NCBI GenBank assembly: GCA_052174475.1 | Contig: JBQMRO010000058.1 | Location: forward strand, 62,001-126,000 | Reading direction: 5' to 3' | DNA length: 64,000 nucleotides | DNA from: Arsenophonus sp052174475 | GTDB lineage: Bacteria; Pseudomonadota; Gammaproteobacteria; Enterobacterales; Enterobacteriaceae | In this document: in pieces, positions 41,191 to 51,728 of the stretch | Layout: the number at the start of each line of letters is the position of its first letter | How positions within the stretch are numbered: the first letter of the stretch is position 1 | Program-made: the position numbers and the translations under genes | The notes under the pieces: model-generated | What the model was told of the DNA's origin: nothing | The model's input: the letters and a program-made list of their open reading frames with translations, nothing else | The model's database searches: none

Positions 41191-43025
41191 ATTTTTATGA
41201 TCTAACTACTGATTTACACTTTGTGATATATTAATTTTTAGGAATTCATCTAGATGGCTCAGAATAAATCTTCTAGAAAGCATAAATTATGTAAATCAAG
41301 AGATAACACGCAACTTCATGTATTACAACACCGTCTATTTATTCGAAGCGCTTTATAATTTCCATCCTGAAATTAATGATGACAGACTGCTTAAATTTTT
41401 ATAACCTCTAAAAAGAGAGTATACAAAAATACGTCTGAATTCAATCCCAAATTTTTTCTTGATACACAAATATTATTCGCCTCTAGTCAGAAACTATCCG
41501 AATTTTTGAGTAAATAGGTCAAGGCTAAATCAATTGCACTGGATACAAAACTGTATTGAGGGGAAGGATAACTGAAAGTATATTTGCTGATGAATTTATC
41601 AGCTTATATGGAACTAGGGATAACTTGTCTCCTTTATTTCTTGGACAAATATAAAGATAACTGCAGCAATAGATCTAACGAATGTGAACAGGATAACAAT
41701 TTCCGTATCTCTGACAAGATATCTAGAAGATAATTTATTAAGCTTTATAACCCAGTCAAACTAAAGTGCTTTTCACTATTGATGACAGCTTGAAAACAGC
41801 TTTATTAAAAAGACAATGAAAGTGTTAACTTGTAGTAGAGACCCTATCTCTCTGTTGAGAGAACATTCGCTCTGCGGCAACTTGTACCATAAGAAATGTA
41901 CAGGTGTATCGCTAACCGCTATGCCTCTCCTGAATCCTCCAACAACTGTTTTTTTACTAAATCTGTAAGTCAAAAGTCTGCAATTTATACAGCGTCAAAG
42001 CTAGCTAGCACTATTATTATAATAGGTTCATATTTTGTTCGACTGTGACTGGCAAACAATACTTTTACTATGTCTATCTTCTTTGGTTTTTTTAACAATA
42101 ACTCGTCGCTGCTTAATGATTCATTTTGCACTTTCACTCAGGCTATGTTGCAATGGAGATATAAACAGGGCATTGAAATTAATATCTTCTATATTTGCAT
42201 ATTTAAGGTTGATAACTCAATCAACATAAACATGTTTATATCTCCGTCACTCATGGCAGTCTAAATATTAAAGATGCTGTTTGGGTTGTAGGTGTTCTTA
42301 AAAAAAGAGTGTGCGAAGGTAGGATCTAGCGAAGCGCTATCATCTAACTTATTCATTACAGGAATAATCTAATAAATTCCAATAGTCTTCTCGCTCCGCA
42401 GAATATCATCTGCGCTAAGAAGCAGTAGCAGTGTTATATGAAGATATAAATACGTACGTTACTAGGGAAAGTGTACTTTATTAAAAAGACTAAAGAAGCT
42501 TGGTATATAGTGTAAAATAGTTTGGCATTATGTCTATCCATATTCCGGATAGACATTTTAATATATGTTACAATAATTTTTTATTGAATCATCAACGAGG
42601 TTGAATATACACTAAAGGTGTATAAAGTGCAAAAAATAACGGCTTGCAAAAAAACTAGAAACTTGGGAATTCACCGTCCTGATGAGTTGGATTCCTGTGC
42701 ATAGATCTCCTGTACAAATGCTATGCTGTATAGCAACAGTCTACTTTTTATAGACGATTAGTTTGGCAATCGGAGAATGGAATGCTTATCAATAAGAATT
42801 AATAAAATAGAAAAAATAATAGTTTTTAAGCTAAACCTAAGATTAATATTTTTAATATTAGAGCGTTAGGTCAAAATATACACTCCAATGAAATTTTAAC
42901 TTATAATAGACGCAGTAAACTGATGCTATTTCCTTTTAATAATAAGGAATACTTTTGCCTTCCTTTAAATGGCTATTTAATTTCTTAACCATCAATTTAT
43001 TTACTACAAAGAAGATAAAAGGTTA
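41190..43025 (+). mobile_element. IS91-family element inserted in aceE
   Basis: AceE sequence is readable up to about 41190 and resumes near 43025, so the intervening roughly 1.8 kb marks the element ends, the size of a typical IS91. Plus frame 42070-42264 reads the transposase region LLNDSFCTFTQAMLQWRYKQ, then GIEINIFYICIFKVDN and INMFISPSLMAV (family 'HTYGR.LN.HPHIHVS'). The later 'HFKMVRYYGFLSNR' part is largely deleted compared with the 5.2 kb copy. The N-terminal zinc-finger-like part near 41840-41900 is scrambled. Confidence 0.78.
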
Positions 43026-43995
43026 AATTTTTAATAATGTATTAATGAATTTTTGGTACTGATACTCTTGATTAACTACTGCGGCAAAATATAGCATAAA
43101 TAACCTATATATGATCTTATTTTATATTTATTATTCCATGTTTACCTTTCAGAGTATTACTGACCTGTTATAAGCAGTTTGAGGCCAGGAAACCCGTGGA
43201 TTTTTAATTAGCGCATTCATAGCATATTACATTGAATGGTGAAGACTTGCAGCATAAAATTGGCATAGATATATTCATGCACTCTCATTAACCATAGCTA
43301 ACTATATCTCTTATGACCCATATTCTGTTTATAACATTACGATAATTATGCGTGATAGTTTAGTTCATATCTATGGTAAGAAATAAAAAAACCTTTATTG
43401 TTAATATTAATACCTTGAATAAAAATTATTATTTACCAGCGGATTAGCTTCTGGTGTTGAAAAAAAGTATTAATGAATATATCTATAAATTTGAGTTACT
43501 AAAATAGGAAAAAGAGTAAAATTTAATTATTGGGATTTATATCAATGATCTCTCATATATTCATGAAGCTACTAAATTTTATTTAGTGAGTACCTATCGC
43601 TTCCGATGTTTATCTTGTAATGTCATTTATTGAATTAGCTCTTTAAAAGAGATTATTAGAATTGGAATATATTCTATTATCTTATAAATCTTATATGCCT
43701 TTTTTATTAAAACTATGAATAATACATTTGTAATTGCTTTAACAACTTATATGATTTTTTGTAAAAAAATTATTTCTACATTCCAGCAAGTAATTGTCGT
43801 GTTTTGGTACTGATAATGTTTTAGTTATTCAGAATCCGTGAAAACTTCCTTTATCATTTTGATGTTAATGCTTTCTATGTGGTAGTTATTACTGTGTAAG
43901 ATACATTAGCAAAATATGCTGAAATAGATATAAAATCGGTGGATGAAGATATCAAAATACAATTTTCCCAGAAAAAATTAACCCGACCTTAGCAT
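43025..43995 (+). pseudogene. aceE: aceE pseudogene, 3' part
   Basis: Resumes at the equivalent of 'NNLPMIPFYIYYSMFGFQR': the text reads NNLYMILFYIYYSMFTFQS near 43105. It continues with TLNGEDLQHKIGIDIF near 43230 (family 'TLNGEGLQHEDGHSH') and NYISYDPYSVYNITIIMRDS near 43300 (family 'NCISYDPAYAYEVAVIMHDG'). Then come FYVVVIT near 43880 and KINPTLA with a stop at 43993. Stops and shifts are dense. aceF follows directly, so the pdh operon order aceE-aceF-lpdA is kept. Confidence 0.92.
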
Positions 43996-44000
43996 AAGAG

Positions 44001-45560
44001 ATGAAATCAATATATATTGAAATCAACGTTCCTGATATTAGGATAGATTAAGTTAAAATTACCAAAATTATAGTAAAAGTAGGCGATAAAATTAATATTA
44101 AGCAATCATTAATTACTACAGAAGGCGAAAAGGCATTAATAGATATATTCTGTTACCAATACGGGGTTTGTAAAAAAATTAAAATTTCAGTTGTTGATAA
44201 AATGTCAACTGGTAAGTTGATTATGGTTTTATATACTGAAAAGTAACAGAAGCTAACGATAAAACAATTCCTATCAGACACAAACACGGATAAAGCAGAT
44301 AGAATTCATGGAATAAAGATCGAGAAAAAAGTGAATTAAAAGATTTTTTTATACCGGACATTGGTACAAATGAGGCTTAAGTTGTAGATGTAACACTTAA
44401 TGTTGTTAATCAACTTTCTATTTAGAAATGGATTTTTAATATAAAAAGTAAAAAGGCATCGATGAAAACACTAATACCTTTCGCCTGTGAAATTAAATAA
44501 ATCAGAATTACTAAGGATAACGAAGTTAAAATTAGTTCACTTATTATAATTTTTATAGTTAATGCACCGGGCAGCTTCTGCCAACTCTGTATCAATCGAA
44601 ATCTAGCAGCACTGAAATAGAAACAAAATCAAAGGTCTCTCATCCTCAATAAAGATTGAGACACTTCTGAGACTAAAAATAAATTTATTGAAATGATGCG
44701 ATTTGCATCCAACACCAGATATTCGACGTTTAGCATGTAAATTTAATGTTAAGCTTTCTAAACTAAATGAAATTGGGCGTAAAGGTAATCTTCTGCGTAA
44801 AGATAGATGTTCAGGATTATTTCAAAGAGGCGTAAAACATTCTGAAGCGAAAGCTACTAGAGTAGTAGTTTACTAGGCGCTACCATGGCAAAAGTTGATT
44901 TTTATAAATTTGGTAAAATTGAAGAAATTGAACTTGGTTGCATTAAAAGATATCTAGCGTTAATTTAAGTCATAACTAGAGCAATGACCCAATATTTGAC
45001 TGTATGGAATATACTAATCTTACCTAAGTGAAGCTTTCCGTAAGAAAAAATAAAGAGATAAGAAGTCATCACCAGGAATAAAATTCCATCATTGATTTTT
45101 GTAATAAAAGTGGTTGCTCGAGCATTAGAAATTCCTAATTTTAATATCTGAATTTCTGCATAAGCTCAACAATTAACATTTAAAATGTGCTCATATTAGT
45201 ATTGCCGTTGATACTCCAAATAGTTTGAAGGCGTCTTGTTATTTAAGATCTTAATAAAATGGTATTATTGAGCTTTTTAAGTACTTGATAGAAGACCGAA
45301 TAAAACACGTTCCAAACAATTAACTGAATCTAATATATGCAATATATTAGATTTACTATTTCTAGTTTAAATAGTATTAGTACGACGAGTTTTACATCGA
45401 TTATTAATGCGTCAAAAGTGGTTATTATAGATAGTTATTGCTTATAAATAAAAGCAGCAGGGAATGCTAGTGAATTTATTTCACATATGATATCACCTAT
45501 GTCAGTTTCCTTTAATCATCGTATTATTAACGGCGTTAGCCGATAATCATTTCATCAGTC
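44001..45560 (+). pseudogene. aceF: aceF pseudogene (dihydrolipoyl acetyltransferase E2)
   Basis: Opens with an ATG and KSIYIEINVPDI, then VKITKIIVKVGDKINIKQSL and ITTEGEKALIDI: the first lipoyl domain, with the lipoylated lysine in 'EGDKA' still in place (EGEKA). A second lipoyl-like region follows near 44340-44560 (DFFIPDIGTNEA). The peripheral-subunit-binding domain is at 44700-44790 (family 'A.P..R.LA.EF...L.K'). The catalytic end reads MSVSFNHRIINGVS near 45505 (family 'LSLSFDHRVIDGA', active-site His retained). Multiple stops. Shorter than the three-lipoyl E. coli protein. Confidence 0.92.
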
Positions 45561-45824
45561 ATATTCCATAGTTAATGAGTGATATTTTCCATTTTGTTAT
45601 TACCTTACAGACGTAACTGTACTTTTGTCTGTTTTATTTTAAAAATTACAGAATTTTTCTAATTCGTCTTGTAAGGTTGAGAGTTCTGTCACGTTTGAAT
45701 ACTTTCAAGGATGTTAACAACTCTCTAAACTGTTTGTAGTACATACGTTTCGATAATTATATTTTTTTTCGTCTATGGGGAGAGGGATATGCATTCCGCA
45801 GGACAATAAAAGTAAGAGGTGATT
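45561..45824 (+). promoter_or_regulatory. lpdA leader
   Basis: About 260 bp between the aceF relic and lpdA. In E. coli lpdA has its own promoter here, and its retention with dead aceEF implies such a promoter is still active. The ribosome site AAGAGGTG lies 5 bp before the ATG at 45825. I cannot pin down the -35/-10 boxes with confidence. Confidence 0.45.
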
Positions 45825-47249
45825 ATGAGTACTGAAATTAAAACTCAAGTAGTGGTTCTAGGTTCGGGCCCTGCGGGTTATTCAGCAGCTTTTCGCTGTG
45901 CAGATCTTTGTTTAGAAACAATTTTAGTCGAGCGTTATGCAACATTAGGTGGTGTTTGTCTTAATGTCGGCTGTATTCCTTCAAAAGCATTATTGCATGT
46001 TGCAAAAGTAATTGAAGAAACCAAGGCATTGACAGCACATGGGATCATATTTAATGAACTAAAAACAGACATTAATAAAGTACAGTTGTGGAAAAAAAAA
46101 GTTATTGATCAACTGACAACTGGTTTGTCAGTGATGGCAAAAAATCGTAACATTAAAGTTATTAATGGGTTAGGTAAATTTACCGATACTAATATATTGA
46201 TCGTTGAAGCTGAAAAAGAGACGATAACAATAAACTTTGATAATGCCATTATTGCTGCGGGTTCACGTCCAATCCAACTTCCATTTATTCCTTATGACGA
46301 CCCAAGAATATGGGATTCTACTGATGCTTTACAACTAAAAAAAATACCAAAACGTATGTTAGTGATAGGAGGCGGTATCATTGGGTTAGAACTAGGTACC
46401 GTATATCATGCATTAGGATCAGAAATTGATGTTTCTGAAATGTTTGATCAGGTTATTCCCGCAGCAGATAAGGATATTATTAATCTTTTTACTAAACAAA
46501 TAAGTAAGAAATTTAATTTAATGCTTGAGACAAAAGTTATTAAACTGGAAGCTAAAAAAGATGGTATTTACGTTACAATGAAGGGCAAGAAGGCACCTGA
46601 AAATCCACAGTGCTATGATACTGTTTTAGTAGCAATTGGTCGTGTTCCCAATGGCAAATTGATTGATGCGAGTAAAGCAGGAGTAGAAGTGGATGAACTA
46701 GGTTTTATCCATAGCGATAAACAAATGCGTACCAATGTTCCCCACATTTATGTAATTGGAGACATTGCCGGTCAACCAATGTTAGCTCATAAAGGTATTC
46801 ATGAAGGTTATGTTGCGGCTGAAGTAATTTCTGGCTTAAAGCATTATTTTAATCCAAAAGTTATCCCTTCAATTGCTTATACTGAGCCTGAGGTTGCCTG
46901 GGTTGGTTTAACAGAAAAAGAAGCCAAAGAAAAAGGTATTAATTATGAAGTAACCACTTTTCCATGGACTGCTTCTGGTCGTGCTATTGCCTCTGACTGT
47001 TCAAATGGTATGACTAAACTTATTTTTGATAAGGAAACTAACCGCATTATTGGCGGAGCAGTTGTCGGTGTTAATGGTGGTGAATTACTTGGTGAAATTG
47101 GTTTAGCCATTGAAATGGGGTGTGATGCACAAGATATTGCATTGACTATTCATGCTCACCCGACATTATACGAATCAATTAGCATGGCAGCTAAAGTATT
47201 TAATGGAAATATTACTGATTTACCTAATTTAAAAGTAAAGAAAAAATAA
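45825..47249 (+). CDS. lpdA: LpdA, dihydrolipoamide dehydrogenase (E3)
   Basis: 474 residues from the ATG at 45825, identical in length to E. coli Lpd. An in-frame GTG six bases earlier overlaps the ribosome site and is rejected. The flavoenzyme reoxidises dihydrolipoyl groups of the pyruvate and 2-oxoglutarate dehydrogenase complexes and the glycine cleavage system, passing electrons to NAD. FAD-binding GSGPAG lies at about 13-18, the redox disulfide in GGVCLNVGCIPSK (C45, C50), NAD-binding GGGIIGLELG near 183 and the second FAD motif VIGDIAGQPMLAHKG near 312. The active-site base pair is in HAHPTLYES near 445. Its operon partners aceE and aceF are dead, so it must serve another complex, most likely 2-oxoglutarate dehydrogenase. 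Confidence 0.97.
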   Translation: MSTEIKTQVVVLGSGPAGYSAAFRCADLCLETILVERYATLGGVCLNVGCIPSKALLHVAKVIEETKALTAHGIIFNELKTDINKVQLWKKKVIDQLTTGLSVMAKNRNIKVINGLGKFTDTNILIVEAEKETITINFDNAIIAAGSRPIQLPFIPYDDPRIWDSTDALQLKKIPKRMLVIGGGIIGLELGTVYHALGSEIDVSEMFDQVIPAADKDIINLFTKQISKKFNLMLETKVIKLEAKKDGIYVTMKGKKAPENPQCYDTVLVAIGRVPNGKLIDASKAGVEVDELGFIHSDKQMRTNVPHIYVIGDIAGQPMLAHKGIHEGYVAAEVISGLKHYFNPKVIPSIAYTEPEVAWVGLTEKEAKEKGINYEVTTFPWTASGRAIASDCSNGMTKLIFDKETNRIIGGAVVGVNGGELLGEIGLAIEMGCDAQDIALTIHAHPTLYESISMAAKVFNGNITDLPNLKVKKK

Positions 47250-47302
47250 TTTATTTTATTTTAAATATATAAATTTATTATTAGGATAATTTAATTATTA
47301 AC

Positions 47303-47333
47303 ATCTCCTTTATTTAATTCAAATAAAGGAGAT
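47303..47333 (+). terminator. lpdA terminator-like hairpin
   Basis: A perfect 13-bp stem (ATCTCCTTTATTT and its complement) with a 5-base loop, 54 bp after the lpdA stop. The run after it is only mildly T-rich (ATCTTCCTTAAT). It is the right place and strength for a Rho-independent terminator of lpdA, possibly bidirectional. Confidence 0.7.
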
Positions 47334-47374
47334 ATCTTCCTTAATCTATGCGAATATAAAGCTACATTTCATTA

Positions 47375-48260
47375 GTTTGCTAGATGACAATCTATCGGAT
47401 GATATTAAGTCATGAATTAAAGTAATTTATTCAACTTTATCCTGCCAATATTGTTATAGTCAACATGTTATCTACTGAGGAAGTTCATTATGATTATAGC
47501 GATATCGTTGCTAAACCCCGATTACAGGAAAAGATTTAAGAATCTTATTAGAAATCCTCTGGTGAAATTACATTACAGTGATAAATGATTTAATTATCTT
47601 CAATGTATATTGAATAGCTAGACTTTATAAGAGTCAGCGAAACAAACAGGCATTGATTTAAAAATATCATTTAGATGGCTTCACTGTTTCCTTGATTCAG
47701 CGGCGAAAGACAAGATAAGTGCCTAAGTGACATTGTTGAAATCGACGAAACACTTTTCCATGAACTCTTAAAAAGAGAAGCGTTATGTTCCATATAGGAA
47801 AGCTAGAAAAGGCAGGAGAGGGAGGAAATAAAAGGAAAGAACAAATCGCGTAGTATTACTTGATCGAGATCAAGATGGGTGATTTGTAACTAATAAAATT
47901 TTAAAGAGTTTAATGCAAAGTGTGTTATGATATTTTCTTAAGCTGATCATCGATAAGAGCCCATCTTTTGCTTTGATAGAGCTAAATGGTACGAAACTTT
48001 TAGAAACAAGCGTTAAAATTAGTCACTATAACCTAATGGCTAGATACTAATAGAATTATTTGCTAAGGAATTCTATATTCAAAATGTGAACAGCTATTTA
48101 AGGCGATTAAAATGATATTGGCCAAAGTAGATTCTATGGTGTAAAATCATTTTATTTACCGAATTATCTAGATTGGAAAAGATTATTTAAAATCACAACA
48201 ATGAAATACAGATGTAACTACAAATTGCTCTTCGAGCAAAGCAAGAAATTTTGCTAAAAT
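47375..48260 (+). mobile_element. IS1595-family relic
   Basis: Readable blocks: HYSDKWFNYLQCMLNS near 47575, ISFRWLHCFLDSAAKDK near 47665, IVEIDETLF-like text near 47735 and KARKGRRG near 47805. The last two are parts of the 'GIVEIDETFF...GRKARKRGG' core of IS1595/ISXO2-like transposases. The left terminal end is missing. The right end near 48250 keeps AGCAAAGCAAGAAATTTTGC. Confidence 0.75.
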
Positions 48261-48261
48261 A

Positions 48262-48428
48262 AGAGATCATCAATATGATCTTGTTTTTTCTTTAGCAACA
48301 GTAAATTCGGAAGATATCCCATAATACTTAACCAAAGTAGACACAGGCTATTTTCTTATCTGGAGAGCAGCACTAATTTCAGGTGTTATAGCTGCCTGAT
48401 GATAAATCCTAATCATTAGAATATTTTA
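48262..48428 (-). mobile_element. IS481-family 5' scrap
   Basis: Matches the 5' ends of the minus-strand IS481 relics at 16.55-16.75 kb and 24.2-24.45 kb (shared TTTAGCAACRGTAA block). It is about 170 bp, wedged between IS1595 and IS256 relics. Confidence 0.45.
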
Positions 48429-48429
48429 T

Positions 48430-49265
48430 CAAACTGAGTTATTAGAAAATCTACTATATGGCCGGTTAGTCTACACGTTCCACTCTGATGCTTCGTGATT
48501 CTCTTCTACGTCCTTAATTGGAGGATGTTTACCACCAGGTCGGTAGAGTTAATTACTCTAGATGATTCCGCTTTTTAAATAAACGAGGAGCAACTTAAAT
48601 AACATTAAAGTTTTTTTTGATTTAAACCTCTTCGCATATCGGCTTCATATCTTTAGTATTGAAAAATTTTATTTAATCAGATTCGACCTTCTTGTTATGC
48701 CAAGTACGTTGACGAGATGTCATAGAATAGCAGCAGTTCTTTTTTATTATTCTACATCATCTTCATATCCGGATAATACGCTGAAAACCTACTAATAAAA
48801 TATCAAGGGCTTTATCAGCGGCATCACGGATTTCTGCTAACCAGAACCTCCGCACTTCACTCTTAACTTTCAGTGCTGAATACCTTTATGGAGTAAAAGT
48901 AACGGATGAGTTATTTTTTGTACACACCAACAGCGTTCCTGTTGTATTTCTTTAACCTTAGGAATTTTAATTTTAACATCACCAATAGCAATCTGTATGA
49001 TTAGCTGTGGCAAATAACCGCTACGGACGATGGGATTGAGAGCGCCAATTAATAAGGTAGCGTTCAGCATTTTGTTGCAACATGGATTCAATCTTAACTT
49101 AAACAGCGCTGCCTATCAATTTGCCTAAAGTATTACAGATCACTTCATCTAAAGAAATAGGTAACATCTAGTTTAGTGGATATTTGTAGAGTAGACTTTT
49201 CATTGCATATCATCTCTTTGTTGTTGAAATTATCCATGAAATTAATCAATAAAATATGCCGCCTT
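48430..49265 (-). mobile_element. IS256-family relic with internal deletion
   Basis: Both ends match the other IS256 copies: 3' end near 48440, 5' end ATCATCTCTTTGTTGTTGAAA near 49205. It is only about 830 bp instead of 1.35 kb. The join lies near 48930, where the C-terminal part runs directly into the N-terminal 'GIGDVKIKIPKVKEIQQ' part (readable on the minus strand at 48870-49091). Confidence 0.68.
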
Positions 49266-49444
49266 CTCTGAAGGCGTATACACCAGAAATTAGCATAACT
49301 AAGGAAAACAGAAATCTGACCGTTTGTGTACAGAACTTGATATAATACAACTCCGCCTTTAGGCGCCGTAGCATTCTTTAATGCATGATATGTCAAATGA
49401 TCTATGGGGATATAAGAAATAAACTTAAAAGCCATCATTTCAAT

Positions 49445-49605
49445 TTTACTAAAGAGCTTGACATCAATCTACATCAATATGTTTTTCTATATAATCAGAA
49501 ATTACTCAATCAGCATTGAGTAGTAAAACTTCATTTCCAGTCTAAGAAAATTGATTCAAAGTTAAATATGAATTATTATATAGTGTAAAACTATCTTCCG
49601 AAAAA
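49445..49605 (+). mobile_element. IS481-family 3' scrap
   Basis: Plus-frame scraps match the C-terminus of the IS481 transposase (INMFFYIIRNYSISIE, then an IQSKLNMN end), parallel to the 1.18 kb scrap. Placed between two IS256 relics. Confidence 0.5.
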
Positions 49606-49784
49606 TAATAGCTAGTTACCTTAACTAACTGATATGTCGATGAATATATATTGCTAAACGCAATATATATTCAGTTGTTGCTGTGTAATTAAATCATAGA
49701 TTAAATCTTCAACTGTACTAACAAGATGCTATTAAGTTATTCCTATTTCTAGGATATAGGGTTTGGAAGATACTGGAGTATCCC

Positions 49785-51170
49785 TATTGATTTAATTTTA
49801 TGAATTATTTAAACAACAGAGAAATAATATGGCATTAAAATCTATCCTACAGGTATCCGCGAAATCAGATATTACCTGCTATTATCCATTTAATGAACCA
49901 TACGTAATGATATCAGTTATCTGATATCAACGTTACTGAGGTTGAACTTGAAGCCATGTCGCTATAACCTAATTAACGCTATCTTGTCAGCGGCGAGCAT
50001 CCAATGCCATCATCCGTAACGGTTATGTGCATCAGCGAGGCATGCAGAGTGGTATTGACGATATTAAGATTAAAAAGTACCTAAGATTAAAAAAGGGGGA
50101 TTGCATCGATAACAGAATATGCTTAAATAGCTTGTTGCTAGCGTCTTATCTGAATCGTGCAAAACATCGAAGAGTTATTATTTATTGCCTGTGTATGCGA
50201 GATATTGTTCACCGGTGATTTTAGCAAGTCCTGAGCGTGCTTCACGATGATATGAACGTGATCTCTTTGCGAGCACCAATCAGCAGACTGAAACTTCGAT
50301 AACTTTAAGAGTAACAGGCGATGTGGTACTTGTGTGATTTTAGAGATACGCTAACGTTCATTTCTATTCCGATGATATAGACCCCCGTACTGTCAGGGAG
50401 TACGCTGATCGTCTTTACCTACTGCTTCATTATCGGCATCACTGTACATTGACATAATAACCCTCATTGCGCTTGAAAATGCTTATCGAGAATCAGAATC
50501 AAAGCTGAGATAAATCTCTTAATTGCTTGCAAGCGCATAGCTTGATCATATTTCCTAGATTTTGCACGGGAGACGCGGCAAGCTTGGTTTTTTTTGGAAT
50601 GCAATGGCCAAATATTCCTTGGCGTGCAGTACCAATATTGCTGGTTGCATAAAATAGCTGATATACTAGCTTCACTTCCAAAAGGCATGCAACACAGAAA
50701 ATTAAAGGTTAGCTGCCGCTGGAATCTAGTTAGCAGAGAAAGTCGCGATGCTGATAATAAAGCTCTTAATATTTTGTTAGCAAAGTTTTCTACATAAATA
50801 TCTATGCAGCGATGAAGAAGTTAGAGAAAGATCGAGAAGAACAACTAGCATTCTATGATTTTTTATTAGTGCAGCACTGGGCGTCATAAGAACGATAAAT
50901 CCGATTTAATTAGCTCTTGCGATTTAGACTACTATGCTTATACACAAAACACTGTTGTTCGAAAAAACAACTTTTCAATGGTATTCAAGCTAACCTCCCT
51001 TTTCAGTCTGTTAAAAAAAAGCGAGAACCGAGTAAGGAGATTTAAACCACTGTGACCTTACTGATCCTAGTAGTAAACAGTATCCAATTTAAGAATGAAG
51101 AGCAAATTTATGAAGAATCAGAGTACAACTTAACCGTCATACACTAGATTGCTAATAACTGAATTAACAA
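49785..51170 (+). mobile_element. IS256-family relic, near full length
   Basis: The plus frame at 50027-50218 reads GDIKIKV-type sequence and CLNSLLLASYLNRAKHRRVI (family 'SSLLPPYLKRAKHREEL'). At 50600-50700, NGQIFLGVQYQYCWLHKIAD, then ILASLPKGMQ (family 'QRCWVHKTANVLAKLPKSMQ'), marks the DDE-core motif. Further blocks at 50800-50890 match 'MKKLEKDREE.LAFYDF'. Stops and shifts separate them. The best copy for identifying the family. Confidence 0.78.
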
Positions 51171-51194
51171 TAATTAATTATTCACTCAAAAATC

Positions 51195-51220
51195 ATCTTT
51201 ATGCTTTATAGCATAAAGAT
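51195..51220. repeat. Hairpin downstream of IS256 relic
   Basis: Perfect 10-bp stem ATCTTTATGC/GCATAAAGAT with a TTTATA loop. Probably a terminator remnant of a lost neighbouring gene. No T-run follows on the plus strand; on the minus strand the stem is followed by GATTTTTGAG, which would suit a terminator read leftward. Confidence 0.45.
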
Positions 51221-51341
51221 AGAATACAAAATTCATAATCTAATAAAAATATCAGTTATAATTAATAACTATCAGATCAGCATAAATAAATTTAAAGACT
51301 AATATTAAAAAATGCTATTTAAATAGCAGCACTTATTACTA

Positions 51342-51367
51342 ATTTAAGCAATAAATATTGCTTAAAT
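51342..51367. repeat. Perfect 12-bp palindromic hairpin
   Basis: ATTTAAGCAATA, two-base loop AA, TATTGCTTAAAT. It lies about 360 bp before ybhA in AT-rich DNA. It may be a terminator remnant or an operator-like palindrome; which one cannot be told from sequence. Confidence 0.4.
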
Positions 51368-51670
51368 CTCAATAATATTAACATTAAATTAATAAAATTC
51401 TTAATTTATTAATTCATGCTTCTCTATTCTATTGATTTAATCAATGTTTATCATAAAATAAACTTGTGATTAACTATTAATCCAGAATTTTTCTGCTTAT
51501 TAATATTTAATTATATTGCTAGTTTATTATTTATTAGGATAATTTCTTGGTTTAATTAACGACTATTATCCGATATGATTAGATTTAGAAAATTTATCAT
51601 TTAAACATTTGAGATACATACTTTACTAAGTTACATTGTTTAAAATTACTGCATAGATTAAATGCTAAAT

Positions 51671-51716
51671 TGTTATTTAATCTATTTAATCTATTTAATC
51701 TATTTAATCTATTTAA
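51671..51716. repeat. 9-bp tandem repeat before ybhA
   Basis: About five head-to-tail copies of the 9-mer TATTTAATC, ending at the ribosome-site region (AATGAGG) of ybhA. Short tandem arrays at a promoter can change length by slippage and alter promoter spacing. Here each unit also contains a TATTTAAT string resembling a -10 box. Confidence 0.8.
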
Positions 51717-51728
51717 TGAGGCTAATTT

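Noticed and set aside
45819..45824. GTG start two codons before lpdA
   Set aside because: It overlaps the ribosome site; the ATG at 45825 gives the exact E. coli length and N-terminus.
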